Shown here in pieces: positions 11,599 to 23,999 of a stretch of DNA of 64,000 bases. Origin of the DNA: Xiphydria camelus. Its lineage: Eukaryota; Arthropoda; Insecta; Hymenoptera; Xiphydriidae. The position numbers were made by a program, and so were the translations under genes. The stretch spans positions 6,024,001 through 6,088,000 of the forward strand of contig OY783195.1 of assembly GCA_963678675.1 (NCBI GenBank), in the 5' to 3' direction. Numbering within the stretch: the stretch's first letter is position 1; every line of letters begins with the position of its first letter. The notes below the pieces were generated by a model. The model ran no database searches, was not told the DNA's origin, and saw nothing but the letters and a program-made list of their open reading frames with translations.

Positions 11599-12804
11599 TA
11601 GATATGCTGTCCAAGAAATAACGTAAGGAGGCATTGCAAGAGGCTTCTAATCTTACCACAGACAAGCTTTCGCACATCCCTGCCTCTTCAACGATAATAA
11701 TCGATAACGAACAGGACGGACGAATCTCAGAAGTGTCACGAATTTAACAGCGTCTCCCGAGGGCAGATGTTCGAAATGTACACGCCTACTTCTACACGTA
11801 GGTATTCGTACATACCTGTGTAATACTTCGGGAAACACGGCGCGGGATATATCCACGCGGTCCGGAGTGGCATAAGTTCAGCATCCGTCCGAACACGGGG
11901 AGGGGTGTACAGACGCGGCGACACACCCCCGCTTCTCTCGAACCATATAAGCATCCCGAGGTGCGCGCGGTGGAACTTGAATTTATTCTTATATAAAATG
12001 GAAAAGTTCTTTCCTACCGGGCATGCGGTGCGCTCGAAAAACTCGTAATTCAGTTTCGTCGTTCTTGCGGGCTAAGAGAGCGAGAGAGAGAGGGAGAGAG
12101 AGAGAGAGAGGCGGAAAGAACGAAGAGGGGGTGGAAAAGAAAGTATAGAAAGAAAGGGAAAGAAGGGAGTATAAAGAGAGGACTCCACTTGCTTACATTA
12201 TGCAGATGCTTGGAAGTGTTTGCGAGGCTGCGCTGCAAGCACGTATACGCGCCGCGGCTAGGAGAGCTTTACGACTATGAGCTATCTTCATGCGCGAAGG
12301 TGATGGCGAGTACGCACGAGCGAGCTTCGAATGAAATACTAGAGGGTAACTGACGTACATATTTCCGGCATTACGGCGTATAAATGCGCGACCGAGGTAT
12401 TCGGGGTGTCGCGGTGTATAAATAGAGCTTGCGGTTGGAGGGAGAGGGGGTGGTAGAGACGGAGAGAGATAGGAAAATGCTCGGAAGCTCGCGAACGTGA
12501 AAAGCTTCGACGTCATTAGAGACTCTTGTTGATTTTAGGTTGTTTTCACGCCAAACATACATACATATGTATAGGTAGCCGGTGCACTTGAGCGACCGCG
12601 GTTCAATCGCGCTGGACTTTCCAATCGAAGAGCAATCGAGCCGTCATCATCGGCTTTGCTTTCACAGAGCGTTCCTGTGCGGCTGTGCAGCCCGCCGAAT
12701 AAACTTAAATAAATCTCCCGTGTAGAAACAACGTCGAGATGAATGGCTCGTTCGTTTGACTCGCGTGTGTCGATCGGTAATTCAGGGGGATCGAGGGATG
12801 AAAT
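11599..12804. other. Intergenic: CpG-rich block with purine runs
   Basis: 11640-12700 is GC-rich. GA-rich microsatellite at about 12078-12112 and purine-rich DNA to 12180 generate the serine/proline frames on the minus strand, which I reject as genes. The block could include promoters but shows no TATA/initiator pair I trust. Confidence 0.4.
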
Positions 12805-13401
12805 GGTTTAAATGTGCTGCGGTTTCATACGGACCGTGATTTGAAATTTTGCTCGTCCAACTGCGCGATTTATTACAGTATTATTTGTATGTGGAAAATA
12901 ATAAATTCTAACTTGTATCGGAGACTGCTACTTTTATTTTATTTATTACATATTAAGAAGAGCGAATTAATAAAAAATGTATAGTAGTTACCAAAATGAC
13001 CTCGGTTTAAATGTGCTGCGGTTTCATACGGACCGTGATTTGAAATTTTGCTCGTCCAACTGCGCGATTTATTACAGTATTATTTGTATGTGGAAAATAA
13101 TAAATTCTAACTTGTATCGGAGACTGCTACTTTTATTTTATTTATTACATATTAAGAAGAGCGAATTAATAAAAAATGTATAGTAGTTACCAAAATGACC
13201 TCGGTTTAAATGTGCTGCGGTTTCATACGGACCGTGATTTGAAATTTTGCTCGTCCATCTGCGCGATTTATGACAGTGATATTTGTGTACGTGGAAAATA
13301 ATAAATTCTAACTTAGAGACTGCTACTTTTATTTTATTTATCACACATTATGAAGAGCGAATTAATAAAAAATTTATAGTAATTACCAAAATGATCTCGG
13401 A
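12805..13401 (+). repeat. Tandem repeat, three copies of a 199-bp unit
   Basis: Units start GGTTTAAATGTGCTGCGGTT at 12805, 13004 and 13203, giving a constant period of 199 bp. Units 1 and 2 are almost identical; unit 3 has scattered substitutions and a short deletion. The unit has no usable frame. Confidence 0.9.
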
Positions 13402-13702
13402 ACCGTTTTTTCACTGAAGAAAAGGAACTGGGTACACGAATTATAATTTGACTAGGTAGCATTAAATTACGATTCCGCTCGGAAAGTTATATAGAATTAC
13501 ATATAGTAATTAGGTGTTTTTCCGGGGAAACCGATAGAAATTTCTATGTGTAAACAAATATTAAGTATATCTAGTTAAATTAGTATTTGGTACAGTTGTA
13601 AACAGTAAATAGAAATGTGTTCTCTGTACAAATTCTTGAAAATGAGCTGGAATCTCAACGCTACTGGATGATGCAGTAAAAATTGTTGGTTTCTTTTAAA
13701 TT

Positions 13703-13925
13703 TTATGGGCTTTCAGTATCTCACCATCCACTTTTGCCGATTTCTTCACCGTTTTGAAATATTTGCGAAAAACTGGAAAGTTGCACGGAGAACTCTGCTC
13801 AAGTGGGGTGGGTTTTGTAAACCAAATGTAAACACTATTTTCTGCTTCGTTTTAAAGCATCTGCTTGCAAAATTTCGTCGAGATCAATTAAAAACTGTGG
13901 ATTTGAATAAAGAACATACAAATAC
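13703..13925 (+). repeat. Dispersed repeat, inverted partner at 33.57-33.80 kb
   Basis: CCATCCACTTTTGCCGATTT, ATATTTGCGAAAAACTG, TTTTGTAAACCAAATGTA and TTTTAAAGCAT occur in the same order on the minus strand at 33570-33800. A 130-codon frame covers this copy but is interrupted in the partner, so coding is unlikely. Confidence 0.7.
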
Positions 13926-16521
13926 ACAAACAAACATCTATTTTAATATATACTTACTCATTTATTTTGGTAAATTAAAAATTTTGAAAATTATGTTATT
14001 ATCAGTTGAGTATTTAAAAAGGGAGTACGTCGAATGTTCTACGAAAAAATGCGTTTTTGCTATTAAAACGTGTAAATGCAATTTTGACGCTCGATAACTG
14101 GCCTAAAACAAAACAAATTAACAAGTTTTTGTTTCTGTGATGATTCTAATATTTCATTACCTTTAAAACAAACAAAAATCATCGAAATATATCAATTTTT
14201 AGTGAAGTTAGAGGCATTTGTTTAGCGAGGCTTAGCGAGGACCCGTCGCATCGGCCCGCTACCTCGTCAATACCCCACAGCACCCCACACTACTTATCAT
14301 TTAAATGACTTGATTGCCCATGCAGCAGCATGCAACTCACCGGCATGCAAATGCCAAATCACATTCATTGGCGAAAACAGCGGGGACGCCGAATGACACT
14401 TTCGCCTCAAAGTACATTCGTTAACGAAGGAGTTTCGTATGGGAAACCATTCCGTGTACATAGCGTTCTCAAACAAAACGATAGTTCCGTTCACGAATTC
14501 GACTCTCACGTGTCGAGAATAGCCCCCCTGGCGATGAATATTTTCCATTCGTAGCGCCGCGCTTCCGACAGATTCCGCGTAGTGTGCGATATTTTGCGAC
14601 GGCTTGCGATTTTCGCAAAATCCGAAAGGCTTCGTGTTTCGACAAGCAGGTGCCTTTGATGCGATTGCAGTCCCGTATCTTTCTCGGAAACATAAATTAC
14701 AATCATTCTGCACGCCGCTTCCTATCGCTCAGTATCATCGCGATCTAAAGACCTTTTCAGTTTAGCCTCAAGCTCGTTATTAGGTATAATAGCAAGGCGA
14801 TACAGAATGTACTTATAATCCTACATCCTTTTCGGAAAGCTAATTACCGGATGGATCGGAATAAGCCCCCCCCCCCACCCCCCCGCAGCGGTCAACCATA
14901 AATACCGCTCTATAGCCTAATGACGGGAGATGTGACAGAGTCAATAGGTGACCGCTCGGGTGAACGTAAATACGTGGTTTATCAGGTATAGATAACCTCA
15001 CCACATTCTATCCGCGAATCTAGACAACTAATGAGTTCGCAGTCTGCCACGCCACCTTTCCCGAGTCGGACGAATGGTAATGAACCGTTTCTCGCAATAC
15101 CCATTCAAATAGATACTGCTATTGATGATACAGCATTGATTTTTTTAAAAGTTGGAGCATACGTGCAGAGAAATTGAAGAAGTTACAGTTTGTTTTGAGA
15201 AGAAAAAAATCTTTTCAGTCACCCGGGATTTTGGTTGAAGGACTTGATATAACAATTTGCTTCGGTTTCGTTCCTTTCGATCGTATGCAGTGGCAAAATC
15301 TCCGAAGGTATTATATTTTTGAAATTTAATTTTATGCACTAGTGACATTCCATCGAAAATACAAACTTTCGAATGATTAGATTTTATTATTTGTTGAAAA
15401 GTGTTGTTTCCACATGCATGTACTCTTTGAATTGACCCCTTATATATTCAGGTATACGGGTCACGGGGACTTTTAAACCGTCAGGCGCGGGCCTTGCAGA
15501 CCGTCAGATAGTGACAGATTCTGGTGCCCCATTTTCGCATACATGCCTCGAAGAGGATTGAAAAGTACTTCGATGCTGAGTAGAATAAAGCGAAATTTAC
15601 GAATGGCCCTTGGGGATAACATATGGAAAATTCGATTTTTCTTAACAGAAGTAAAAAGGTGTCTGTTGCCCATTTTCTCACGCATGCCTTGTTCACTAAA
15701 TGGTTCAATAGAACCTGGCTTCGGAAAACCAAAGGCATGGGTGTTGCAGGTGGCTAAAGGGTTGAAATAAGGGCGTAATCTTGTAAGAAAAAATCGAGAT
15801 TTTGAATGATTGCGACGTCCGACAATTAACCTTTCCAGGAAAGATTGACGGGGTTGCAAGCTCAATAACAGCGTAGATTCATCGAAACATACCACTCGTC
15901 TCGCTATTGCAACGGATGGCGGGATTAACTCTAAATGTAACTATCGCGATAATAATGAACGGTAAGAACCGATATAGACGTCCGCTTAAGGTGCGATGGA
16001 ACATTGCTATTATAAAAATTGAAAAAATGTACTTGTAATATTACATCGATGCATATGGGAATAACATTCAGCAACAACTAAAGAAGCAATGTGTAAACGC
16101 TGCATCCAAAGTATTCGTTCAGGATGCTCTCTCGACTTTTGCAAATAACTCCGAAACTTCCATGCATTTTAAGAACATTGAAGAAGTGTGTTTGCACTTA
16201 TTTATATGCCGCAGGGGTAAGAACCGACCTTCCGAGTCAATACTACTTGGCGTTTTGTGAATAGAGCTGTCGCTCGGCGTCCGCCGAGCAGTCGCTCGGT
16301 ATTCGCCAAATTCCGAATGCTCGGGCTCCACCTTAAAGCCTCGTTGACATCGGCGAGCAATTGCTCGGCACTCGCCGAATACCGCATGTTTACAGGAGCC
16401 TTAATATTTTCATAACTTCAATTTTGAAAGTGAGAAACGATAAATTATACACATTTAAGGAATAGTTTATTCACCTCCTGGTAAATTTACTTCAAAAATA
16501 ATTTCTGCTGAAGCACAATTG
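13926..16521. other. Intergenic, no gene seen
   Basis: 14300-14700 has overlapping frames on both strands with no recognised domain. 15500-15700 repeats a TG(C)CCCATTTTC..CATGCCT motif twice. A C tract lies at 14866-14884. 16262-16388 is rich in GCTCGGYRYTCGCCGA motifs that can pair with each other. Confidence 0.4.
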
Positions 16522-16592
16522 GACCGCGTTATGCAAAAGTGGATTAAGCGACATGATATGCCATAACGCTTAATACGTTATTGCATAACACG
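16522..16592. repeat. Small hairpin
   Basis: ACCGCGTTATGCAA..GATTAAGCG pairs with CGCTTAAT..TTGCATAACACGGT across a short loop. Only about 71 bp; ends 8 bp before the next element. Confidence 0.55.
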
Positions 16593-16600
16593 GTAACAAT

Positions 16601-16855
16601 AATTGAAGGGTCCAGTGGGAAAACGATGAGATTCCATTTTTTTCGAAATCGATATTTTAGCGGCATCTGTTAGCTTGTAACATGAAGTATCAACATACCG
16701 AACATTACAGGGGACAAACAATGAGATTCCGCTAAAAACTGCGGTTGAAAATAGGCGGCACGGTGGTCTCCCATGCGTTGTGAAACTTTAAATGTCGTGT
16801 TTCTCAACTTTTAAAAATATGAAACCTCATCGTTTTTCCACTGGACCCTTCAATT
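16601..16855. mobile_element. 255-bp MITE
   Basis: Left AATTGAAGGGTCCAGTGGGA matches the inverse of right AATTGAAGGGTCCAGTGGAA, with pairing continuing through AAACGATGAG for about 32 bp. No coding content. Confidence 0.75.
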
Positions 16856-16880
16856 GTATCCAAGGTATTTGCTGGGAAAT

Positions 16881-17260
16881 TTAACACGCTGACTGCCAGC
16901 CACCACCGCTGCCGGGTTAAAGTACATTACTTATTGATCCCATGGGACCAACGTGGCAGTCAACGTGTCTGAAGGTGAATAAACCGGCCCTAAATGTTAT
17001 ACTTACTGTTTATTGTAATTCTATACATATACATAATTGTTATAAAAGACACTTGATGAAAAACATTCATATTGTTGTTCACGAATTGATTTTGCCGAGG
17101 ATTTCCATATTCTTATCGTATTTGGTACTGTACAAGAGTGCCACTTTTTCGCCGACTACTGACACCAGGTGTCACTTTACTGCTGTTGCGCGGTCCAAAT
17201 ACGCACCACGGGGCCTGAACGGAAAGTCTTCAAAAATCGGTCCAGCACGGAACGTGTTAA
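16881..17260. mobile_element. TTAA-bounded (piggyBac-like) MITE
   Basis: Starts TTAACACGCTGACTGCC and ends CGTGTTAA, so both ends carry TTAA followed by CACG. TTAA targets and short TIRs are typical of piggyBac elements; no transposase remains, so the assignment rests on ends alone. It lies ~430 bp upstream of the F-box gene promoter. Confidence 0.5.
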
Positions 17261-17685
17261 TTTAGGGTCAAACTCGACATAACGCAGGCGATATATTTCG
17301 GCGAATCTGGGCTGTAAATGCGCCTGCATTTCCGCAACTTTCTCGGAAATGTTAATAACCGGACGGGTTAAAATAATCCGTTTCCCGCAATTTCTTATTG
17401 TAATCGATACCGCAATCCGACGTCTACTAAATTACTTTGTAAAGGGGAGAATTAAGAGTTAAATGGATGACCGATCGGGATAACTTAATACCTGGCTTAT
17501 CAGGTGTAGAGGATCACTTCACCATTCCGCGTAGCCTGACCCTTCGTTATGGCCAAGGACGAGTAACGGTACCCTTGCCCGCTACCCTTTCCCGTCTCGA
17601 CGCGGAAACTACACAACGTCCTCATCCAGCCAATCAGGGCACACCGCATAGCCCACGCTATCCCCACTATCCATTAGATGTAAGA
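17261..17685. other. Upstream region of the F-box gene
   Basis: Single-copy-looking DNA, fairly GC-rich from 17460. The plus-strand frame 17467-17796 runs through the promoter and is not supported as a protein. No specific operators recognised. Confidence 0.35.
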
Positions 17686-17720
17686 TATATAAGCAGCAAC
17701 CAAAAGCGTATTAATCAGTG
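17686..17720 (+). promoter_or_regulatory. TATA box plus TCAGT initiator of the F-box/LRR gene
   Basis: TATATAAG at 17686-17693 is followed by TCAGTG at 17715-17720. The A of the initiator (17717) is 31 nt from the first T of the TATA box, the classical arthropod spacing. The first in-frame ATG follows after about 51 nt, implying a short 5' UTR with no intron before the start codon. Sequence match only; no expression evidence. Confidence 0.65.
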
Positions 17721-17767
17721 CACAGAACGAAGAGCACCGCGTCTTCATCTCAGCTTCATATACGACA

Positions 17768-20700
17768 ATGGAGACATCTCTACCCGTTCAGCCTGAGAGC
17801 GTTTTAACGTAAGTTTCTTTTAACAAATTTTCTTTATTTTCTCTATATAGTTAGAAAAACTGGTATGGTTGATGATCGATAAGGTTGATATTCTGATATA
17901 TATGAATTTTTGACAAATTTAATCCTATACTAATCTAGTATAATGAAAAGACTGGTGAAGAGCATGTTGCAATAGTAGCTTCGATTCGGGCGAAGCAAAA
18001 ATATAACGCCACTTCAAGTATAGAACTGTCAATTTTCATTTGAGAGTTCGTTATTATTTGCAAATCATTATCTTTAATTTTCTCAAGCGTTAGGGTAAAA
18101 AACATGTAGATATTGACAGTTTAAGCGGAGAAAATTATACATTGATTGGCCTATCTTTCTCCATCGAATGTGTTTGTTATGAGAGGTGTTCAATCACTGA
18201 GGGGAGGACAACAACTGCATGCTTTACCATATTCTAGCGTTGTAAATTGAACGTTCAACGAAAGTTGGTACAAATCGTACGCGAAACGATGTATTTTCAC
18301 TTCTTTTAACATTTTTAACGTCAAATTCCAAAGTACAGTGAGAACGCATTGATGTCCCGTTAGGGGGGGGGGGGGGGAGGGGGGCAATTCAAGAAGCTTA
18401 TAAAGTGTCCCCGAACGTGTACATTTGCCCTTTACAGACCCCTCGAAAAGGAAAGAATTAGTGTATAGAGAAAGAGAAGTAATCGAAAAAAGTAGTTGTG
18501 TGTTATCCAATCGAAAATGTCAAAATATACCTCGTAAGGGACTCCCGTTCGATTGTACGATCGATTGCTTTATCATATCCCACTTGGATCCACCCTCTCA
18601 CGTATGGGATCCGTACGTGGTGCGGAACTTTGAAAACGCGCCAATTAGATTCACTGCTAAAGGAATAGGGGCTCTTGTACGTGAGGGGATAAATCGATGC
18701 GTATAGACTATTTTTAAAGAGAAATGATAATGTTCGTAGTAATAACGCAAATACACTGGAGTGGCTCGTAGGAGATGTTCGCGATATCGACTTTTAAAAT
18801 TTCGTTCGGTACTCAAGAAGTGTGACTTTGGATTGCAGGAGACGACCATTTCAAATAGAGGCTGAACGCTTTATATTTGCCGATTACTACACCTCGTTGC
18901 GGATTTTCCGGTGTCTCAAAGTTGAGAACCTGCTGCGAGCGGCGAGTGTGTGTAGATCGTGGAAACAGCTCGCCATGCAGCCGTCGCTGTGGAAGACGGT
19001 GCGAATGAAGGGTCGGTGCCAGGTGACCGATTGGGACGGATTCGCGGGGGCGTTGAAGAGGCACGGAACGGAACACTTGGATCTGAGGGAGATGTGTACC
19101 TCGGTGATGTCCGATAGTATGTGGCAGAACCTCGTGGCCGTAATACCGAGGGTTACGAACCTCGTTAAGCTGGAGCTGTGCTGGTGCCCCGCATTTGTCA
19201 TCGAGGAAGTAATCAAGAACTGCCCGCAACTGGAGGAGTTGAGTGCAATGTCGATAAGGTCCGACTGTTTTTTTAATTTGGAGTCCGTCGGAAATCTGAA
19301 ACGCTGTCGGACGCTAAAATTGAAGGCGGTGAGCTGGATATACTTGGACGGAGACCTCTCGCCTTTGCAGACGCTGACTCAGTTAACTCATTTGGTAAGA
19401 TGTCATTTGGAACGTACTAATTCAGTTGCTAGATTCAAAGCCGAGAAAAACTGCAAAAATTTCAAACTGTTATCGTAATATGGCAGTAATGAAGTCAGGA
19501 TATGTAGAGTGGCGGGGCTAATTGATCTAAGTGCAAAAATTCCATGATTTCGGATTTTTTCTACAAAATGATATATGCGCCAAGGGCAATGCAGAGCTAT
19601 ATGATTTAAGGAGGTTCGACTATCAGACGAAAACCAACTTACAGCCCTAATTTTTTTATATGACACACGAATACTTTACACAACTAATACGAAAATTTGA
19701 GCAATATAGACCGTCTAGTTTCTTCGTTATTTCATTCTAAAGTTGACCACATTTAACATATCGCCTAATGGGAGACGATTGTACTAAGGTAGATTATCAC
19801 TGACTTTAACACACATTCCGCCAACTTTAGACTTTGAAAGACTAGTAATTTGACAGATGAAATATTAAGGATTATGTAAAAAATAAGTAAATTGGGTTTT
19901 ACCGTACGGTTGCAACGTAATGTTATCATGAAATTCGTTTTTACTTCGCAAACCATTAACACGCCATATTAACGGTGAGAGACTTGGCAACACGGCAGCG
20001 AAACAGTTGTAAAGCTCAAAGACCGAACCTTACCTGGCATCCATTCAAACTGAGCGCGAAATTTGAAAGATTCAGAACGATAAAATAAATATTGTCCTTA
20101 AAATCTTTATCCAAATTGAATGATTGTTTAAACGAAATCATGCCTTTACTTGTACAACTCTTTTTCTTTTTTGACAAAATTTCCCTTTAATACTGGCTTT
20201 GCTGCATGCTCGCGTCATCCGCCATAGCTGGCCACTGTAGTTCACGCGTCACTGCAGCCAATATAAAATATCGTGGAGTACAACGTTGCCAAGAATACAA
20301 TGAAAATTGCAACGCACAATAAAAAATGTTTAAACTATAATCATATATCCATGATACTGAATTATCAATCGAATAACTGTTTTATGCCTTCAGCATTGTC
20401 TATGAGTTGTTTTTATAGGTTTTTATAGATTATTTGTAATTTTTTATTTTTCTTTAAAATGTTGGACAAGAAGCCACTGACAACTATTCCGGAGTCATTG
20501 ACGCTCTAATAGTCAGCCATAAGTTTTTCAATATTTTATTTACTAATGATTTTCAGCATGAACGATGCATAAAATGGGTTCATAATTCATTTAATTATTA
20601 TTCCATAAAGTTTCAGATCGCTATGAAAACATTTTTTTCAAACATATTTTTGACTCCAAAGAAACAGTCGATCCTCCTTAAGTGCTAATGCGCTTTCCTT

Positions 20701-22356
20701 TTCGTTGTATAAGCCGTCAAAAGGTGGTCAAATGTCAGTCTGGTTTCACTGATGGGCAATTTTTCTTATTTTCCTGGGAAAAATGCTTTGGCACTTAGAT
20801 CAATTAGCCCCGCCATTCTACGTATATTGTTGGATATATTTGCTTTCATTTGCAAATTATGAAGGTCAATTTGACGGGTTAGCCAATTCGTTGCATGCAT
20901 TGTTATTTCGATATTAGAAATAACATCACAAATCTTTATCGATTCATAGTGTACCTTCTATTCTTTTCTTCTTCCAGCGTCAAATATTTTTCATCTATCA
21001 ATTTTACGATTCAATAGTTTTTGGATTAATAAAAATGAATCGAATGAATGGACAAATTTGAAATAAATATAAATGAATACCGTTTATCCGTTACTCCATA
21101 ATTAACATTCGTTGCTCTTCTCTTTACAGAGTCTGACGACCGTGCTTTATCTCGGCATGAGGGGAATCGACATTTTAGAATCGTTAACAAACTTGGAAAC
21201 GCTGGAACTCGGAGATTGTTCCGATTTCCCGAAAGAATTCGGGACGCGGGTTCTGCCGAAATTGCACAAATTGAAACGTTTGAGACTTGAAGAAGGAACA
21301 CACTCCTGCTGTACGTTCGAGATACTCGAGGGCGTGTCGAAGCTGGAAAATTTGAGTCAATTGGAATTAGTCAACTTCGACGTGAAGAACGGCTTTGACA
21401 AATGCTTGGCGAACTGCAAAAATATCAAAAGGCTACTGATAATACCTTCTTCTAAATGCGAAATACTCACGGAGAACAACATGGTTCTCGGTGGCGTTAC
21501 GGAGTTATCAAATAACTTAACGCACTTCGTCTGGGGAGTCTCGCTGGAGCTGGCGGAGATGAGGAAACGCATCATTAATAAGCGGATAAACGAACAGGTC
21601 ACGGGCGATTGTATACTAATTTCGCGACCATTACCCTGCCTAAGGTTGATCAAGGATATAGAAGATAATAGTTTAAAGGGTAAGTTTTTTTTAGAATCGA
21701 AGTACAACCTGATAGGTTTCAATCCTCGTTGCACAATGTGCGAGACCATGAAAGTACTGAATAAAATTAAATGTGCACTAGTCATCGTTTCTCTTGTAAA
21801 TTTTTCCAATTTGTTCATCATTTGTGAAATACTAAAAAGTCGTTATCAACGATTTTAACGGAAGAAATTAGAATTCATGATCAAAAAAATTCGACTTAGG
21901 ACCTTGTATTTCCAATTCTCTGAATCTTTTGCATCTTGTACTCCGCATACGAAATCTAAGCTGAGAGATGTTTTCAAAAGTAGCTTAACTATATTCTTTA
22001 CTGCTAAAACTTGTTAAATTTAAAGCAATTTTCAAAATTATCCTTTTCTTATGCCATAATTAGTTCTATCTAATTTCTACGATTTCGCCCACTGTTGGAC
22101 GTTGCAGCTAGGAAATGTATAATATCTTGTTTTCTTCTGCGTAGGAGACGATAAGGTGCTACCGAACCAGACACATCGGCGAGTAGACTTTTTGCCATTG
22201 TCTGAACTGCAGAAGATTCTCCTCACCGCATTGCCAAAGACGCGGGTCACACTCTTGAAAATTCCCTCCCACGACATGGGGCGGCAGACCGTTCTGCCCC
22301 GAGGGATAAATGAAGTAATCGCTAAAGCGTTCAAGGAAGCGAACAATGCGAAATGA
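17768..22356 (+). CDS. F-box / leucine-rich-repeat protein, four coding exons, 452 aa
   Basis: Exons 17768-17808, 18839-19394, 21130-21679 and 22145-22356 (stop included) join to 1359 nt, 452 codons plus stop. Each intron has a GTAAG(T/A) donor and a tract-CAG/TAG acceptor; junction phases (2, 0, 1) match exactly on both sides, which supports the model. Residues 26-66 read as an F-box, with RIFRCLKVENLLRAASVCRSW and PSLW at the positions where F-boxes carry such residues. From about residue 85 to 380 follow degenerate leucine-rich repeats such as LVKLELCWCP, LETLELGDCS and LSQLELVNFD. F-box/LRR proteins are known substrate receptors of SCF (Skp1-Cullin-F-box) ubiquitin ligases, so that role is inferred. 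The last exon (KVLPNQTHRRVDFLPLSELQ onward) has no motif I recognise. The start ATG has a fair context (gacaATGg) and lies 51 nt after the predicted initiator. I do not recognise the ortholog and give no symbol. No frame damage is visible. Confidence 0.9.
19504..20821. mobile_element. 1.3-kb TIR element in intron 2 of the F-box gene
   Basis: The element starts with GTAGAGTGGCGGGGCTAATT and ends with the inverse of GTAGAATGGCGGGGCTAATT. The match runs about 33 bp to GATCTAAGTGC with one difference. Outside the repeats are TAT on the left and TAT one base away on the right, so the target duplication is unclear. The interior has no transposase-like reading frame. It makes up most of the 1.7-kb intron, does not interrupt either splice site, and is probably a non-autonomous DNA transposon of unassigned superfamily. 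Confidence 0.7.
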
Positions 22357-22520
22357 TTAGGATTTTTTAAAATTTTGTTCTGTTGTTCGTCATCGAAATT
22401 TATATTCCCGATTTATCGCGAGGTGTACGGATCGATTCGGACTCAATCGTTATGGAGATATGTGAAAAAGGCAACATTTTACTGTAAAAACATAAATAAA
22501 TACGTTTTATCTAAACTTAT
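22357..22520 (+). terminator. 3' UTR and poly(A) signal of the F-box/LRR gene
   Basis: AATAAA occurs at 22495-22500, 139 nt after the stop codon, in an AT-rich context. No upstream signal is closer to the stop. This gives a short 3' UTR. The first ~80 bp of the UTR are duplicated near 24.45 kb. Confidence 0.5.
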
Positions 22521-23080
22521 CTTCGATACTTGCAATCAATTTCGAGATAATCCCATATTTTACCCTATTTTTTACTTGTACAGAAGGGATGCGCAGAAGT
22601 AAACGCAACCGCTCCCAGGTGCCAGACCTACCGCATCCCTACCTAACTTCAATAAGAAAGGAAATATCAAAAAAACCAGCCGAATTAAAATTAACTTTTT
22701 CGTGACGTTGCTAGCTCTTAGTCAATACAGTGGTCCCTCTATTACTCGCGCCCTCCATAACTCGCTCGAGAGGGGAAGCGATTGCCCCCACTCCTCCCGT
22801 GACGCCATGACTGCTGCCATAGCATGAAGTGCGCACAGAGGTGCGCATATGAAAATATAGAGAGGAGAAGCCGGTATGTATAGGGACCGTGCACGAGCTG
22901 AAAAATTGCGACTCGTAGCGGCAACTTTTGCCAAAACGTTGGTGAAAAGTAACTGTGGCGTGTTTGTCAGCGTTGACGTTTGTCATGGATGAATTTGAAA
23001 TTTATTGAAGTGAAACTTCTATAGGCGCCTTGGGCATGAATCGGTTTTGCCGGAGTCAGGTATGTGACAAAAATCCGACA
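22521..23080. other. Intergenic, possible transposon end at 22728
   Basis: CAGTGGTCCCTCTATTACTC at 22728 resembles the start of some Tigger/pogo termini, but no matching right end was found. Otherwise nothing recognised. Confidence 0.3.
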
Positions 23081-23395
23081 CCATGAGACATCACTGTGCC
23101 TCATGGGTCGAGCGTTTGGAGACCCCGATAGCCAAGTTTTGTCACTACGAGCGCACTGTGCCGTCACGCGGTGGAGTTAGGAAACATCACAGTGACCTTA
23201 TCGTGCGTGCCCCCGCGGACGTCACAGTGACGACACGGAGTGGCAACGGCGAGTGAGGTAACTGTGACTGCACAGCGATCGTCACTACAACAGCACTGTG
23301 CAGTCACGCGGTGCGCTTTCAAAATAATTGTCGGTATGTAGATTTGCAAAAAGGGAACGCACACAGTGACTTTACCCGTCTAGAGGTGTCGCTTC
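23080..23395. repeat. Cluster of GTCACWGTG motifs
   Basis: ATCACTGTG, GCACTGTGCCGTCACGCGGT, ATCACAGTGAC, GTCACAGTGAC, AACTGTGACTGC, GCACTGTGCAGTCACGCGGT and ACACAGTGAC fall within about 290 bp on both strands. GCACTGTGC(C/A)GTCACGCGGT occurs twice, ~145 bp apart, suggesting a diverged tandem duplication. Confidence 0.55.
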
Positions 23396-23535
23396 TTTTT
23401 TTTTCCGTGCCCCACCGGGATTTGAACCTGCGATCTTTGGGATATCCTATGCCAGATGCCTCGAGACTGGGAAACGTTTTCGCATTTCGCCACCGACTCT
23501 TCGAGAGATGCTGGTTAACTCCAGTCATATATAGA
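23396..23535 (-). repeat. tRNA-derived SINE-like unit
   Basis: On the minus strand GGTTCAAATCCCGGTGGGGC fits a pol III B box in a T-arm context. About 75 nt upstream TGGCGAAATGCG is a loose A box. An A-rich run follows the B box. The pieces do not fold into a full tRNA with CCA-ready ends, so a SINE head or damaged tRNA is likelier than a working tRNA. Confidence 0.4.
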
Positions 23536-23684
23536 AACCGGACATGTGTGACAGTGACTGCTCTCGAAGGTTCTCGTTAAATTTATTAAAATAATTTGAT
23601 ATGTTCTTTTTCAAAACAGTAGCGATTATGATAATTATTCATTCACTATTTATAGTAGAATATTCGCCAAGAATCATGTTAAAG

Positions 23685-23819
23685 TTAACCCATTAGCGCC
23701 AAGCGTCTTATGTATAGGACGGCCATTTGGAATTTTTTTCTCATAACCTCTGAGTAACAAATCATGCAATTTTCGTAAAGAAAATCCACCAGAAATTAAT
23801 TTGGGCTTTAATGGGTTAA
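23685..23819. mobile_element. 135-bp TTAA-bounded MITE
   Basis: Begins TTAACCCATTAGCGCCAA and ends as the inverse of TTAACCCATTAAAGCCCAA. Both ends are TTAA. Very short, no coding content; piggyBac-like by ends only. Confidence 0.7.
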
Positions 23820-23999
23820 GCTCACGATGGAATTTTTGTATTATTAGGTGTTGGAATTAATTTGTAGCGTCGTTCTTAACAATAAATGGCACGCAGGTAG
23901 TACAGTATTTCGTTGTTACCGATAGTAATGTAATATCGTAAACATCACAATTTAATATTGTAAGAATTCTTTATACATAAGTGTTTGACACGAGTCTTG

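Noticed and set aside
12805..13401. Possible CRISPR-like spaced repeat
   Set aside because: Units are 199-bp direct tandem copies without spacers, in a eukaryotic genome.
13705..14097. 130-codon plus-strand frame
   Set aside because: Coincides partly with a dispersed repeat whose other copy is interrupted; no domain.
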